The position numbers were made by a program, and so were the translations under genes. A stretch of DNA of 30,078 nt. Source: Dicyema japonicum. Taxonomy: Eukaryota > Dicyemida > Rhombozoa > Dicyemidae. This document shows positions 9,491 through 19,889 of this stretch, in pieces (position 1 is the first letter of the stretch; the number at the start of each line of letters is the position of its first letter). The notes beneath the pieces were generated by a model. It had not been told where the DNA came from and did no database searches. It saw only the letters and a list, made by a program, of their open reading frames with translations. Location: NCBI GenBank assembly GCA_011109175.1, contig RDEW01000044.1, positions 102,229 to 132,306 of the forward strand, in the 5' to 3' direction.

Positions 9491-10397
9491 CAGGATTACT
9501 TAACTAACCAACGAAGTGGTAGACAAATTATCTGGAAGAACCATCATGTGATTCAGGCTCGTCTTTCTGCAATTTTGCAAGGCGACCGATAACTTTAATA
9601 AACTATGAGATGTAGGGGCAATGCTCGCCAGACATTTTTCCTTCTTCTGTAATCTTTAGAGTAATTCCGAAAAACGGCGATGACTTGATTAGAATTACGT
9701 TTTGTAAGGTATCCGTGCACATATTGGAAAGTAAGACACCTCTATTTGCTCAATGGCATAATCTTTACGCCATTAGGCTTCTTGTCATCACTTCTGTCAA
9801 GTCCTAATAGTTCCAGGAAACAAGCAACAATTATACAATCTCCTGACCGCTTTCTGGGTAGTCAAAAAATTTCAAATATTTAAAATTTCACATTAAAGAA
9901 GTATCAAATCGTCAATATTTGATTTGAATCGAGTCGACATCAAATTGGATAACAAATCGCTGAGCATTGTGTCCAAAACTCTAGAGATCACAGGGATACT
10001 GTTGGACAAAGTATTTATCAAGAAACGATATTTTTTAAGGCTCTTTTGCAAATTTATCGGATTTTCGACTGTCTTAGAATGTTCAGGACATATAAAGAGA
10101 TCCATTAAAAATTTTAATGTCAACGTTTATTTTGGGAATCCGTCGTTAAATTCAGTTGATCATCTAAAGTTTCAGGATTATCGTCACTAGTCTGATACCC
10201 GGTTGACTTTGACCTTAAGGAAATATTTAAAATAAGACAATATCGTATTTTGTTTGGTTTAAAATCAGAAAAACCTTATTTACAGTAATTAACAAAAAAT
10301 AAGTTTTTTTACACAAGATCGATTACTAAAGGTCAAGACAATTGAGAAATTAGTGTTTTACTTTTTTATGGGAACATAACATGGTGATTTAGGTAGA
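9491..10397. other. no firm gene
   Basis: Open frames of 76 codons on the minus strand (9,893-10,123) and 88 codons on the plus strand (9,924-10,190) overlap each other, and at most one is real. The minus-strand one is amphipathic (FLINTLSNSIPVISRVLDTM). I recognise neither. The rest is AT-rich. Confidence 0.25.
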
Positions 10398-10727
10398 AAA
10401 TATCTTTACAGTCTATTTTTAAAACCCACAGTATACTTGACGAAGGTTTTATTCAGTTCCCCCGTCAAAATTCCGAGCATTATCCCCTTCCATATTTACC
10501 ATTTTGGGGACTCCACTACTATATTAGTGAAGAGAAAAATTCTTTCTGGGTGCTGGNAAATATCTTTACAGTCTATTTTTAAAACCCAAAGTATACTTGA
10601 CGAAGGTTTTATTCAGTTCCCCCGTCGAAATGGGCGTATCTTTTCCAAGCATTATCCACTTCCATATTCACCATTTTGGGGACTTCACTACTAAATTAGT
10701 GAAGAGAAGATCCTTTCTGGGTGCTGG
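10398..10727 (+). repeat. two-copy tandem duplication joined by one N
   Basis: Copy 1 is 10,398-10,556 and copy 2 is 10,558-10,727, with the unknown base at 10,557. Both run from aaatatctttacagtc to tttctgggtgctgg. Copy 2 carries a gggcgtatcttttcc-type insertion missing from copy 1, so the copies are diverged. Confidence 0.85.
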
Positions 10728-12419
10728 CCAATCACAGAGCATTTCATGTGTTAGGTAGATTTTATGACGCCTATTAGGAATTGAAGAAAGGCTAGGCGAA
10801 CATAGGAGGAAAAGTCCTTCGACCAAGTAGGTACAGCCTGTTTAAGAATAAGATACATTATAACCTCCCGAATCTGCCAGAAACGGGACCCACAAAATCA
10901 GGTGGATTCTATAGGCAAATTAATACCATTGGTTTCTTACAATGAATAACTTCCAACAAACTGAAGTCTACAACAATCCAAAACTGCTAATATAATTGGA
11001 CAATCGTATGCTTTAATCTTTTGAGTCTCTAAGATATTCAAAATGAAAACCTCGTTTTATATAAGATTTTCAATAAACAACGACACTTGGTCAATCATAG
11101 CAACAAAAAAAATTAATGTTTACATTGTTAAAACAGCTATGGTGGAACAGCATAAAAATTATTTACATTCATTTATTAATTCAGTGAATGATTTTACTTT
11201 TTGCCATATTCGAAGAGTAGTCGTATTTCAATGGTGAGCTAACAGTTTCGATTGACTATTGTCGTTACTGATAGGAAAACCTTATAAAAGTGAATAGGAA
11301 AAAATTTGTTAGAAATGATATCACAAACGGAGTGACCTTATGATTAAAATCTTAAAATACATAATTTCAACACAAAAACAACGTATCCGTCAACATTATT
11401 TCAACAGTAAATCTGTTATATCCGAGCATCCATCAGTAATACTCATCGAATCCGCTTTCCTGTCTTTGAATTCATAACTGTACTACCTTCATTAATAAAT
11501 TATCAAGGCATAACAAGGTCTAGTTGGCCATTTGATCCAACATTTAACAGACATGGATATCTAAATATACAAGAAATCACACAAATTTTCCATACAACAT
11601 CAAAATATGTGCAAATATCCGAATTTTTGTTTCTTCTAAATATATATTTTTCAATCAAAGATTCACGAGGACATTTCCAGCGACAAGTTTTCAGCCATCA
11701 TTAGTTAATAGAATGTAAAGGACAGAAGTCCAACAAGGAGGTCTGTTATCCAGTAACTAATAGAGGGAGTTTAGGATGGAAAGCAATTGATCTAGCAGGC
11801 AGATAACAAACCAGTAACAAATTTCAATAATTTTAGCGGGAAAGTTAGGCTAAATTTTAATTTAAAAGGCATACATTGGATTTTTGTCGCAACTAAAAAG
11901 TATGTTAATTAGCAAAGTGATGCAGATCATGGGAATTAGGATTTTATGAATTTGTCACAAATTTTCGTTTCATTTAGTACATTCTCTTCTAGAAGACTAG
12001 GATTGTAAATTTCCACAGTTCTTCAGTCCTCACTATTGTTCTCAGTAAACTCTTAATAATGTAGAAGCCGAATTTAAGACGGACATGTAAATCCCGTGAA
12101 TCAAATAAAAAGTCATGAACTCCGATTTCCTTAAATATCTAAAAATAATAAAAACTAATACCCTTTAGGTATATCTCTTCAATCTCTCCATTTAGTATTA
12201 TTTATCACACAAATTTGCAATCCTTGATGTAGATAAGCTTTCGTTGTGAATTTAGGGACCAAACTACACGTCCTGCACATACAACCATACATATAATTAA
12301 TTTTTTTAATTTATAAATTTATAAATTTATCATTACTTTTTTAATTAAAAAAAACATTAAATTATAATCATACAAATAAAACCTCTTTTGTGACATGAGA
12401 CTTAACCATTTTACTACGC
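10728..12419. other. long AT-rich stretch, no recognised gene
   Basis: No gene recognised. The minus strand at about 10,905-10,765 has a protein-like patch (IREVIMYLILKQAVPTWSKD) that may be a decayed mobile element. A 64-codon plus-strand frame at 11,043-11,237 is low-complexity. Positions 12,295-12,360 are almost pure A and T. Confidence 0.3.
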
Positions 12420-12803
12420 AAAATTACGCCACGTGGCGCAATGTGGTGCTGCGTGGCTAATTAGTTTAAGTTTTATGTTTGTTTGTCTCTTTATCTTCTC
12501 TCTTCCTATTAGAATGGTGTCATGTGATCCACCTGTCCAGGTGTCCCAGTGCCTGCCCGGCACGAAAAAAATCATTTGCTCACCACCACTGACTGAAGGG
12601 GTTTCCACAAATGCAAGGATGGGCGTCTTTTCCTTTTATACTGATTTAGGATGGACTATGTTTTTGTAGAAGTAGATCTGGATACACTTAAGTTGTTTAC
12701 TTTAACTTTTTTCTTGGTGTATCCGGGGAAAATAAATTTAATTTAATTAAATATTGTGGTGTTGTGTTGTGGTGTATTAGCCGTTCTACTTTTTGGATTG
12801 AAC

Positions 12804-15800
12804 ATGACAATGGAAAAGGATCTGAAACCAACACCGAAACCCAAAGAGCATATTTCTCGCACGTCTATCCCCTGCATTATCTGTGGAGAGGCAAACAAGA
12901 GGAAATATAGTATCCAATGTTCCCGTTGCCCAAATTTTGGACACCTTGGGTGCAACAAGCTGACAAGACGGACTGCTCAGTGTTTCCCAAGTTGGTCATG
13001 CCCCACATGCCTTGGGAACCCCACAAGGCAAAAGGAACCGCTCTCTGGTTCAGTCCTGGACCTATTTAACACGGACGAATGTTTACGCCGCCTGAACCGG
13101 CTTGTATCAGAGAGGGTTATCCCACTCAGAATCCCAAAGTCGGTGCGCCTAGCAGCTGCCACGTGTCTCTCAAAACTAATCACCAAAGCAGTCAGTGACA
13201 ACACCCAAGAAGCTTGGATGCGCCTTCTCTGCTTTGCACCTCTAGTCCTCGGATCACATCCGACCGAACTGAAGGAACGGAATGTCAAGTCAATCATCAA
13301 AAGGAACGTTTCTAAATACGAAAGTATCAACCTGGCGGATACACTGGAAAGCATTTCGACTTCTGTTGACTCACCCTCTTCATCCAGAACCAAGAAAAGG
13401 GATCTTCGCAGAGAAATAAACAAGAAGATCATGGTCGGGGACATTCGGGGAGCCCTACGTACACTCTCCAGCAGCGACAAGGTTCTTTCACCAAGCAAAG
13501 AAACCTTAGACCAGTTAGTCCAGAAACATCCGCCCGCACCAGCTGATCTACGTGACACGAAAATTCAAAAGGATGTCCCACAACTAAATGCCACCCCTGA
13601 TGATATTAAATGGGCTATTCGTGCATTCCCTGGAAGAGCGGCGCCGGTCTGGACGGCCTACGACCAAGCCACATAAAAGACCTCACCTCTGTAACAACCG
13701 TCGACACAGGGGACTCCCTCATCGTCTCATTGAATGCTCTTACGAACCACGTTCTTCGGGCAGATATCTCGGAGTATGCTCGAGAACTCCTCTTCGCTTC
13801 GAGGTTGGTAGCCTTCAAGAAGCCTTGCGGCGGGATAAGACCCATCGCCATTGGTAACGTCCTTAGGCGCCTATCGTCGAAGATCGCTGCCAGAGCAGCC
13901 AGCAAGACTTTGAGTGCCGAACTTAGTCCTGTCCAACTCGGAGTTGGAGTACCTAATGGATGTGAAGCAGTAATACATTCAATCCGGAATTTTGTTGCCA
14001 GCCCTCCTGACGCGCAGGATTCAATTATAGTCAAACTGGACATACGTAATGCATTCAATAGCATCCGAAGGGATAGAATCATAGAAGATAGTGTCTCTAG
14101 GATTCCTGAGATCAGCAGGATGGTCAGACTCTCATATGGTTCCCCGTGTACGCTGATCTTCGGACAACACGCCATCAAGTCCAAGACTGGAGTCCAACAA
14201 GGAGACCCACTTGGCCCTCTACTCTTTGCTTTGGGAATCGACTGTGTATCATCTGCGATCAAAACTCCCTTGAACTTATGGTACCTTGATGACGCAACCA
14301 TTGGGGGAGTTGGGAAATTGTTGTGGAAGAAGTTAAACACGTCATCCTTGCCCTCGCGGCACTCGGACTGGAGCCGAATCCATCGAAGTGCGAAGTTATT
14401 AACGTGACCTGTGGAGAGGACACCTTTGAACGCGCAATAACGACCATTTCTACTTGCCTCCAGGACATCAAAGTCACCAGACTAGAAAAGGCGATCTTCC
14501 TCGGATCTCCTCTGTATGACATGTCAACTGTCCTGAAGGAGAAGAGTGAATCCGTACAGCTGCTCACGCACAATCTAAAGGCTTTGGACTCCCACATTTC
14601 TCTCTTCATCCTCAAGAATTTTCACCTTACACCACGACTCCTTTTTTTTCTACGGACATCCCCATGTTTCACAAACATGGATTTCTTGAGAGTTATCGAT
14701 GAGAAGCTGAGGACCTCTGTTGAAGAAACACTTAACATCTCTCTGGATAAAGCAGGGTGGACCCAATGCAAGTTACCACTTCGTTATGGAGGAATTGGGA
14801 TACGCTCGCCACTTGAACTCGCCCTCCCAGCTTTTCTGTCTTCGACATATGCTTCCCGTGGTCTAGTTAACCAGATCCTACGCTACATTAACGGATCGGA
14901 CACTGAACCAATGGCATGCATGGCTCACGATGTTTGGATTGGACTTAATTTGGGACTCCCGAAGAACTTCAACAAACAACGAGACTGGAACGAACTTGTA
15001 TGTTCGAGGACCATCGATGAGCTAAAACCACAACTCGACCAGCAGAACCAATGGCATGCATGGCTCACGATGTTTGGATTGGACTTAATTTGGGACTCCC
15101 GAAGAACTTCAACAAACAACGAGACTGGAACGAACTTGTATGTTCGAGGACCATCGATGAGCTAAAACCACAACTCGACCAGCATCGTATGGCTTGTCTG
15201 GCTACCGCATCAACAAACGTAAACGGTGCATGGCTCAAAGCATTCCCGTGCATTTCACTCGGAACTTTTCTGGACGATGACTCCACGAGGATTGGGGTTT
15301 GCGTCCGCCTCGGAATCGATGTTTGCGCAATCCATCGCTGTAGATGTGGAGGAATAGTCGACGCGAAAGGACTCCACGCACTTTCCTATTGAAGGAGCGC
15401 TGGAAGGAGCCTGAGACATAGTGCAATCAACAAGGTTATTGCGTGTGGACTAGAAGCTGTCGGATTCCCTGTCCAGATGGAGCCCCTAGGACTTGCCACG
15501 GCAAACAGAAGGCCGGATGGAGCGACTCTGTTCCCGTGTGATGCTGGGAAGTACCTGGCTTGGGATGCCACCTGCGTAGATAGCTTCTCCCCATCCAATA
15601 TTACAATGAGTGCGACAAATCCAGGCTCAGCTGCAGAGAAAGCAGAAATACTTAAAGCAAAGAAGTACACATGCCTCGGCGAGCATTACACATTTCAACC
15701 AGTCGAATTCGAAACTTCTGGAGTCATAGGAAGCAGGTCGTTAGCCCTGCTCAACAAAATTGGATCGTTAGTCGCTAAAAGGAAGAGGGATGTCAGAGAG

Positions 15801-15884
15801 AAGGGCTGGCTCATTGAGCGCATCTCCATACAGATCGTAAGGGGAAATGCGCTCTCAATCCTGAGAGCAGCCAGTAGCCTTTAA
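12804..15884 (+). pseudogene. broken RLE-type non-LTR polyprotein (PHD finger, RT, endonuclease)
   Basis: The ORF starts at ATG 12,804; the frame is open further upstream but lacks a good start. A C4HC3 PHD-type finger occupies residues 24-69 (C24, C27, C39, C42, H47, C50, C66, C69). Next come the RT entry motif SGAGLDGLRPSHIKDL (about 13,635-13,685), motif A LDIRNAFNSIRRD, motif B TGVQQGDPLGPLLFALG and motif C WYLDDAT (14,279-14,299). A C-terminal knuckle HRCRCGG...GLHALS is followed by the PD-(D/E)XK-type endonuclease signature RPDG (about 15,510) and WDATCVD (about 15,563). Breaks: a missing base at about 13,632-13,645, one at the five Gs at 14,303-14,307, a 140-bp duplication at 14,906-15,185, and TGA at 15,390-15,392 next to a Cys-to-Tyr change in the knuckle. 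As shown it cannot make a full protein. Some breaks may be assembly errors. Confidence 0.85.
14906..15185 (+). repeat. 140-bp tandem duplication inside the RLE element
   Basis: Copy 1 is 14,906-15,045 and copy 2 is 15,046-15,185, beginning aaccaatggcatgcatgg. They appear identical. The period of 140 is not a multiple of three, so the second copy shifts the frame; the frame downstream of copy 2 matches that upstream of copy 1 once one unit is discounted. Confidence 0.95.
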
Positions 15885-15930
15885 CTATTTGGTTTTATTC
15901 TTTAATAAATTGTTATTGGTTTAACAAAAA

Positions 15931-16129
15931 TAAGCCAAATGAGGCCTAAATAATATTATTTGTGTCATTACTTGGGTATAACTTTCTCACTTAATAATCA
16001 CTTATAAAATCAATACATTAATTATATATTTTAATGTGACTCCAATATACAGTCAGAAACATGGGAATATAAAACATTCATGTGAATATATAGTGGTTAT
16101 GCACNCAAATTTTATCTCGGATGACCTGA
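15931..16129. other. AT-rich spacer with an unknown base
   Basis: No gene seen. The single unknown base at 16,085 is not flanked by a duplication. Confidence 0.3.
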
Positions 16130-16230
16130 AATTCAAATCAGGGCATCAAAAGTCCGTTGTATTCTTAACTGACATACAAAAGATTTTTGATAAATTGGAT
16201 CACAAGCAAACTCTAAACATGGATTGCTAT
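16130..16230 (+). mobile_element. possible RT motif A fragment
   Basis: The plus strand reads HQKSVVFLTDIQKIFDKLDH, resembling RT motif A of non-LTR elements (f.DI.KAFD.vdH). The key first Asp and the FD pair are present and Ala is replaced by Ile. The surrounding frame (16,036-16,320) carries the unknown base at 16,085 and no further RT motif. It is probably a small relic; a chance match cannot be excluded. Confidence 0.4.
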
Positions 16231-16356
16231 GTCTCTCAGAGGTCGAAGGTGTCAAGAACTTCTAAGTCAATCACTAAATTCGTATTCTCTCGTTGGACAT
16301 GCTATTGTGAATTAATATGATTTATTGACTTTTTTTTATTTTTTCCTATTTTGTAG

Positions 16357-16642
16357 CATCACCTATAATCATTCAAATAGCTGTAGATAACAAAAAAGCG
16401 CTGGTGATCCATCTTCTCTTAGAAGAAGAGTGTACCACCAACTCTTTCTTATTTCTCAACTTCATGTCAGAGCTAGTTGAAATATCGCTGTTAGAGTTCA
16501 GTGGGATGTCCTCACAACATGTAAGTTTCACGATCCTATGCACAATGACGGAAAAACCTCTTCTGTTATGTAAGCAACTTGCATTCTCATCGCCAAAGAA
16601 AAAACATTTTATGAAGTGGTTTCTCTTACTATACAGAAACTA
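16357..16642 (+). CDS. possible exon, unrecognised
   Basis: A 94-codon open frame without ATG follows an excellent acceptor (tttcctattttgtag ending 16,356) and ends at TAA 16,640-16,642. It includes VDNKKALVIHLLLEEECTTN and a Leu-rich centre. An internal 54-nt segment (16,519-16,572) starts gtaagt and ends ag and keeps the frame whether or not it is spliced. I do not recognise the product. It may be the last exon of a host gene. Confidence 0.35.
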
Positions 16643-17559
16643 AGATAGACTATAGGAACATATACGGCCAATATTATTATGCCCTGATGGGGGACAAATT
16701 TAGCAAATATGCAAGATAATTGAAAACTTCTACTCGTCACACCTTTTGTTAACTTTACTCTTTTCGAGATCACAGTGAGGATAATAGGAATGTTTTTAAT
16801 CCTACGTGAAGTCCTATTAGTAGTGCGAACCTACATGATTCGTGGGATACCGTGAAGAACATAGAGCGATGATCAGATGATTCCTTAGAATGGCAGAGAT
16901 TACTTAATGGATACTTTTCCCTTTCCTTAATTTGGTGATGATTCTTGGAATTAAATAAATACATTTTTCAAGATATTCCGTTTGGCCCATCTCATAATTC
17001 ATAAGTACATCAAAAAATCATATGCTTTCCGGTTCATCTCAGCAGCTAATCACTCCGCTTAAGGTTCCATGCATCTACAGGCTTCCTTAATTGATGCTTT
17101 ATATAGATATTATGATCCCTCACTACAGAACGGATTTTCTCACTTGCAACTAAAAGAAAGAAATTGAGAGTATTTTTGCCCCTTTCTAACGATTAATTTA
17201 AACATCAGTTAATTACTCCTAAAATGTGTGTTAAAGCTAGAAAGAGATGAAAAACTGATTAATAAGATTTGGATCTTCAGTCGGGGTTATTATAGTGAGT
17301 CACCATATGTCTCGGTTGAGAAACCTCACTTACCTCTCACGTGACCACATGTGACACAAAATATCTCATATCTAGCCTGATCCATCTCATATGCTGATAA
17401 TATGTTGGATTTTAAATTCAATCTGTCATTTTATTGTAAATCTTCAGGTTTATCCAGTAGATCCAAAAATTTATCTCCTTCCACAGTTCCATACCATCCT
17501 TGGAAACCAAATAACAAGAACTGCCCAATACGACCTATAAAGAAGTGCGGTCAATGGAC
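16643..17559. other. no recognised gene
   Basis: AT-rich DNA. Frames at 16,770-16,964 (minus) and 17,402-17,743 (plus) have no recognisable content; the latter partly overlaps the duplicated region and I treat it as chance. Confidence 0.3.
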
Positions 17560-17767
17560 CAGTTTCTTTCTTTTTTATCATTTTCCCTATATCGTTTTTG
17601 CGATCCAATTCAGGAAGGTCAGGGATCTGCTTCCTATGAGTCCTGATATTTCCACTGCGAATGCAGTTTCTTTCTTTTTTATCATTTTCCCTATATCGTT
17701 TTTGCGATCCAATTCAGGAAGGTCAGGGATCTGCTTCCTATGAGTCCTGATATTTCCACTGCGAATG
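17560..17767 (+). repeat. 104-bp tandem duplication
   Basis: Copy 1 is 17,560-17,663 and copy 2 is 17,664-17,767, starting cagtttctttctttttta and ending ccactgcgaatg. The copies look identical and abut with no N. It duplicates part of the RLE remnant on the minus strand. Confidence 0.95.
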
Positions 17768-17828
17768 GTTCAAAAAGTAAACTGTCCACGGTAACACTCG
17801 CATCTCTTCTCTTTAGGGTTTCAACCAT
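17691..17828 (-). mobile_element. second RLE-type element, endonuclease C-terminal remnant
   Basis: The minus strand reads LKRRDASVTVDSLLFEPFAV and then EISGLIGSRSLTFLNWIAKT before a TAG. It aligns with the endonuclease end of the element at 12,804-15,884, whose matching segment is ILKAKKY...FQPVEFETSG and then VIGSRSLALLNKIG; SG.IGSRSL..LN.I is shared. The upstream minus-strand frame to about 17,990 stays partly open with two stops but lacks the RPDG and WDAT motifs. It is a relic of a diverged relative. Confidence 0.6.
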
Positions 17829-18347
17829 TTTTTTCTAATGATATTCTTTTTGAGTGATCTTGATCTCCTTTCTACTCTATCGATTTAGACAGCTCAAATT
17901 CTTATTTTCAAGCTTGATGTTACTCTTCAATTTGGAATCGTCGAATACAAAATCTGTAATCCACTTTGGAACATCAGAATTAACCAAACCGTGAGGACCT
18001 CAGTTCTATACTGTCAAGAATTTGTTTTTGAGGGCGACTCGTAATATTTACGAATTTTTCATTACGCCTGTTTTTATCATTTTACTTCATTTACTATCCA
18101 TTTTGTCATTAGCAAGTCTAATATTCGACTTTTCACATTTAAATGTGAAAATTGGTAATTAAAAAGTCGTTAAATGAGGATTGAAACTAAAAGGAATGCT
18201 CCCATTTGCCTTAAGTCTTCAATATTCGCTCTACATTGATTAAGATTAGCTGGTGTCGAGTTGGTATTTTGTAAAATATGTCAATTCCACGTATGTTAGA
18301 TAAATCCGTATGATTCAAAAAATGTCATATTTTATCGGTAATTTGAA
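17829..18347. other. no firm gene
   Basis: The minus strand at about 17,995-17,885 has a protein-like patch (VPKWITDFVFDDSKLKSNIK) in frame with the RLE remnant, possibly part of the same relic. The rest is AT-rich, with a small perfect hairpin-like word at about 18,133-18,150 (ttcacatttaaatgtgaa). Confidence 0.3.
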
Positions 18348-18593
18348 TCACAGTTCCCCAATCCCCCAGAGAACACCTACCGTGAATTGGAACGAAGTGG
18401 AAGGAATCCCAAGCGAAAAACATTTTTCCATCTTCTTTCGTTTGCCAGAGTAAATGGCAGGACAGTCTAGTTTTTTATTTGGTTTCACATTTGTCAGGGA
18501 ATAAGTATCATCCATAGCCTCAGGCGGAATAAAAAACCCTAAGTTCCGATCACAGAAGGAAAAATCGGATACACGAGGTATCCAAGTTCTCAT
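18348..18593 (-). CDS. possible first exon, unrecognised
   Basis: An 81-codon minus-strand frame starting at ATG 18,593. It includes RNLGFFIPPEAMDDTYSLTN, then a basic stretch KKLDCPAIYSGKRKKMEK. A good donor-like site (ACG|gtaggt) occurs near 18,383, so the last codons may be intron. The composition is more protein-like than that of nearby frames. I do not recognise it, and the plus strand is also partly open here. Confidence 0.3.
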   Translation of the reverse strand: MRTWIPRVSDFSFCDRNLGFFIPPEAMDDTYSLTNVKPNKKLDCPAIYSGKRKKMEKCFSLGIPSTSFQFTVGVLWGIGEL

Positions 18594-19094
18594 CAGTCAA
18601 AAATTGAAAGAACTGAAGGACAAAAATCGTAAATATAAATATTTAGAATGTGCATCTAATAAATATAGTAATCAATTCCAAAATTCGGTCAGAAAAAAGA
18701 AATAAAGACTTTGGTAGCAAATTAAGCTGCCTATAACAATCAAGTTGCAATTATTATGCGCTCAGTCTTTCTGATTAAGTGGTAGCTCCAAACTCAGGAA
18801 AAATCCATTCATTAATGAAGATCAAGCACTAAGTCAAGCATTTTTTGTAAAAATTTAATAATCTTGAAATTATAAACACAGGAATGGTGTATTTATTTTG
18901 GTTAATAAAGTTTAATCTTGTTATTGAATCTTTCATATTAATGCTAATAAATCATTTTGATGTGGAAGAAGACTGATTTCTGTTAACAGACAAATTGATG
19001 AACGACAAGGGAGAACCACACACCGCAAGCTGTGTGAGAAAGAATTTGCTGCTATTAGAAAATACTTGGAGAGACTCAAAGAATAAGCTTTAAA
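18594..19094. other. no firm gene
   Basis: AT-rich. A plus-strand patch at about 18,961-19,084 reads NRQIDERQGRTTHRKLCEKE and then FAAIRKYLERLKE before a stop. The pattern EKEFAAI is faintly like the RNase H end of LTR-retroelement RTs, but the match is too short to claim. Confidence 0.25.
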
Positions 19095-19410
19095 CCTCCA
19101 GCAGTGAGATTCAAACAAGGGTCAACTTCGTTTTAGACTTCCATGGAACAAAGGGTCCATTTACTTCATTTGGAGACTTGTTGATTAGTGCATACTCTTT
19201 TACCCCCTTATTTTTCTCTCGAAAAAGTAGCTATACTTTTTCACATATTCTCACATTCACATAAGTGAATGATACGCAAGATACTTTGTAATCAAGCTTC
19301 TCAGCAGCCTAAAGCAGGTAAATGCGTGGAACTTTCAACCGAATGGACAGCAGCGAGATTTGAATCAGGGACCACCACATTTTGGTCGGCTAATCTGTTG
19401 GAGACTTGGA
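19095..19410 (-). repeat. pair of short repeats with tRNA B-box-like word
   Basis: On the minus strand, 19,409-19,346 and 19,180-19,095 share an order of CAAGTCTCCAA, a variable part, then GTCCCTGATTCAAATCTCGCTGCTG and a related form CCTTGTTTGAATCTCACTGCTG. GATTCAAATCT resembles the pol III B box (GGTTCGANTCC). This could be a tRNA-derived SINE relic. No complete cloverleaf or A box is evident, so it is not called as a tRNA. Confidence 0.35.
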
Positions 19411-19572
19411 TTGTCCTTATTTGTCATTAAAAAGGTGACTCCGTATAAAACCCATGCCGACATTAATAGCCCTCTGAATAAGACGACATATAGAGTTGTG
19501 TAATGACGGACTATTCTAAGAAATTGTAAATTACAAGTTAGAAACTGTAACCCAAGCACGTGCGCTTACAAG

Positions 19573-19880
19573 TTAGAAAGGTAAGTAACTGTCATCAAAC
19601 TTATTTCTAATGTCGAACTCTCCACCAGACTTGGTTGTCAAGAGTCTGGTTGCATCTAGAACAGATTTCATCGCCCACTTTATGGTAGATGCTTTTAAAC
19701 GCTCTCCAAACAAAGACATCTCAGAATCTTCTAGGTAACCCGTCTCATACCAGTTTTATGCAATCGGCGGAATCATTCTGCAATATTCAAAAATCTCATC
19801 ATAAATGATGAGTTTATTTAACTTTTCCTGATGATTCTTATTTTTTTATTTACTTACCCTCGATCCTTTCAAGTGGAAAA
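19573..19880 (-). CDS. possible gene 3' end with a 30-nt intron, unrecognised
   Basis: Minus-strand exon 19,880-19,858, then a 30-nt intron with consensus ends (gtaagtaaat...catcag, 19,857-19,828), then exon 19,827-19,573 ending in TAA. The last exon opens EKLNKLIIYDEIFEYCRMIP and, after an in-frame TAA at its codon 24, continues for 60 codons (SEMSLFGERLKASTIKWAMK, then SVLDATRLLTTKSGGEF). The composition is strongly protein-like and the intron size fits the two sure genes. The internal TAA means a pseudogene, a sequence error or two separate pieces. It directly follows the RT remnant upstream, so it could instead belong to that element. No family recognised. Confidence 0.4.
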
Positions 19881-19889
19881 CTGGTGGGT

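Larger units (their letters stand above)
12420..15930 (+). mobile_element. non-LTR retrotransposon, RLE type, nearly full length
   Basis: A GC-richer block in AT-rich surroundings holding one long decayed ORF (12,804-15,884) with a PHD-type finger, RT and restriction-like endonuclease, the layout of early-branching RLE non-LTR elements (R2/R4/NeSL/Hero-like group). The left edge is placed where composition changes; a perfect 12-bp palindrome cgccacgtggcg lies at 12,427-12,438. The right edge follows the stop codon and an AATAAA-like signal at about 15,904. No target-site duplication was found, so both edges are approximate. Confidence 0.75.

Noticed and set aside
12433-12669. 78-codon plus-strand frame upstream of the RLE ORF
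   Set aside because: It starts at GTG, has no recognisable domain and lies in what is probably the element's 5' untranslated region.
12977-13558. 193-codon minus-strand open frame over the RLE element
   Set aside because: It is the antisense shadow of the GC-richer PHD/RT ORF; the plus strand carries recognised domains at the same place.
14303-14307. Programmed frameshifting at G runs
   Set aside because: The same one-base loss appears in a host gene and a mobile element and not at known slippery heptamers; sequencing or assembly error, or simple decay, is more economical.
13615-14340. 241-codon minus-strand open frame over the RT domain
   Set aside because: Antisense of RT motifs A, B and C; its translation shows no family pattern.
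18961-19084. LTR-retroelement RNase H fragment
   Set aside because: The EKEFAAI resemblance covers about seven residues with no neighbouring RT or integrase motif.
19346-19410. A true tRNA gene
   Set aside because: Only a B-box-like word and loose stems are visible; no full cloverleaf, acceptor pairing or A box could be drawn.
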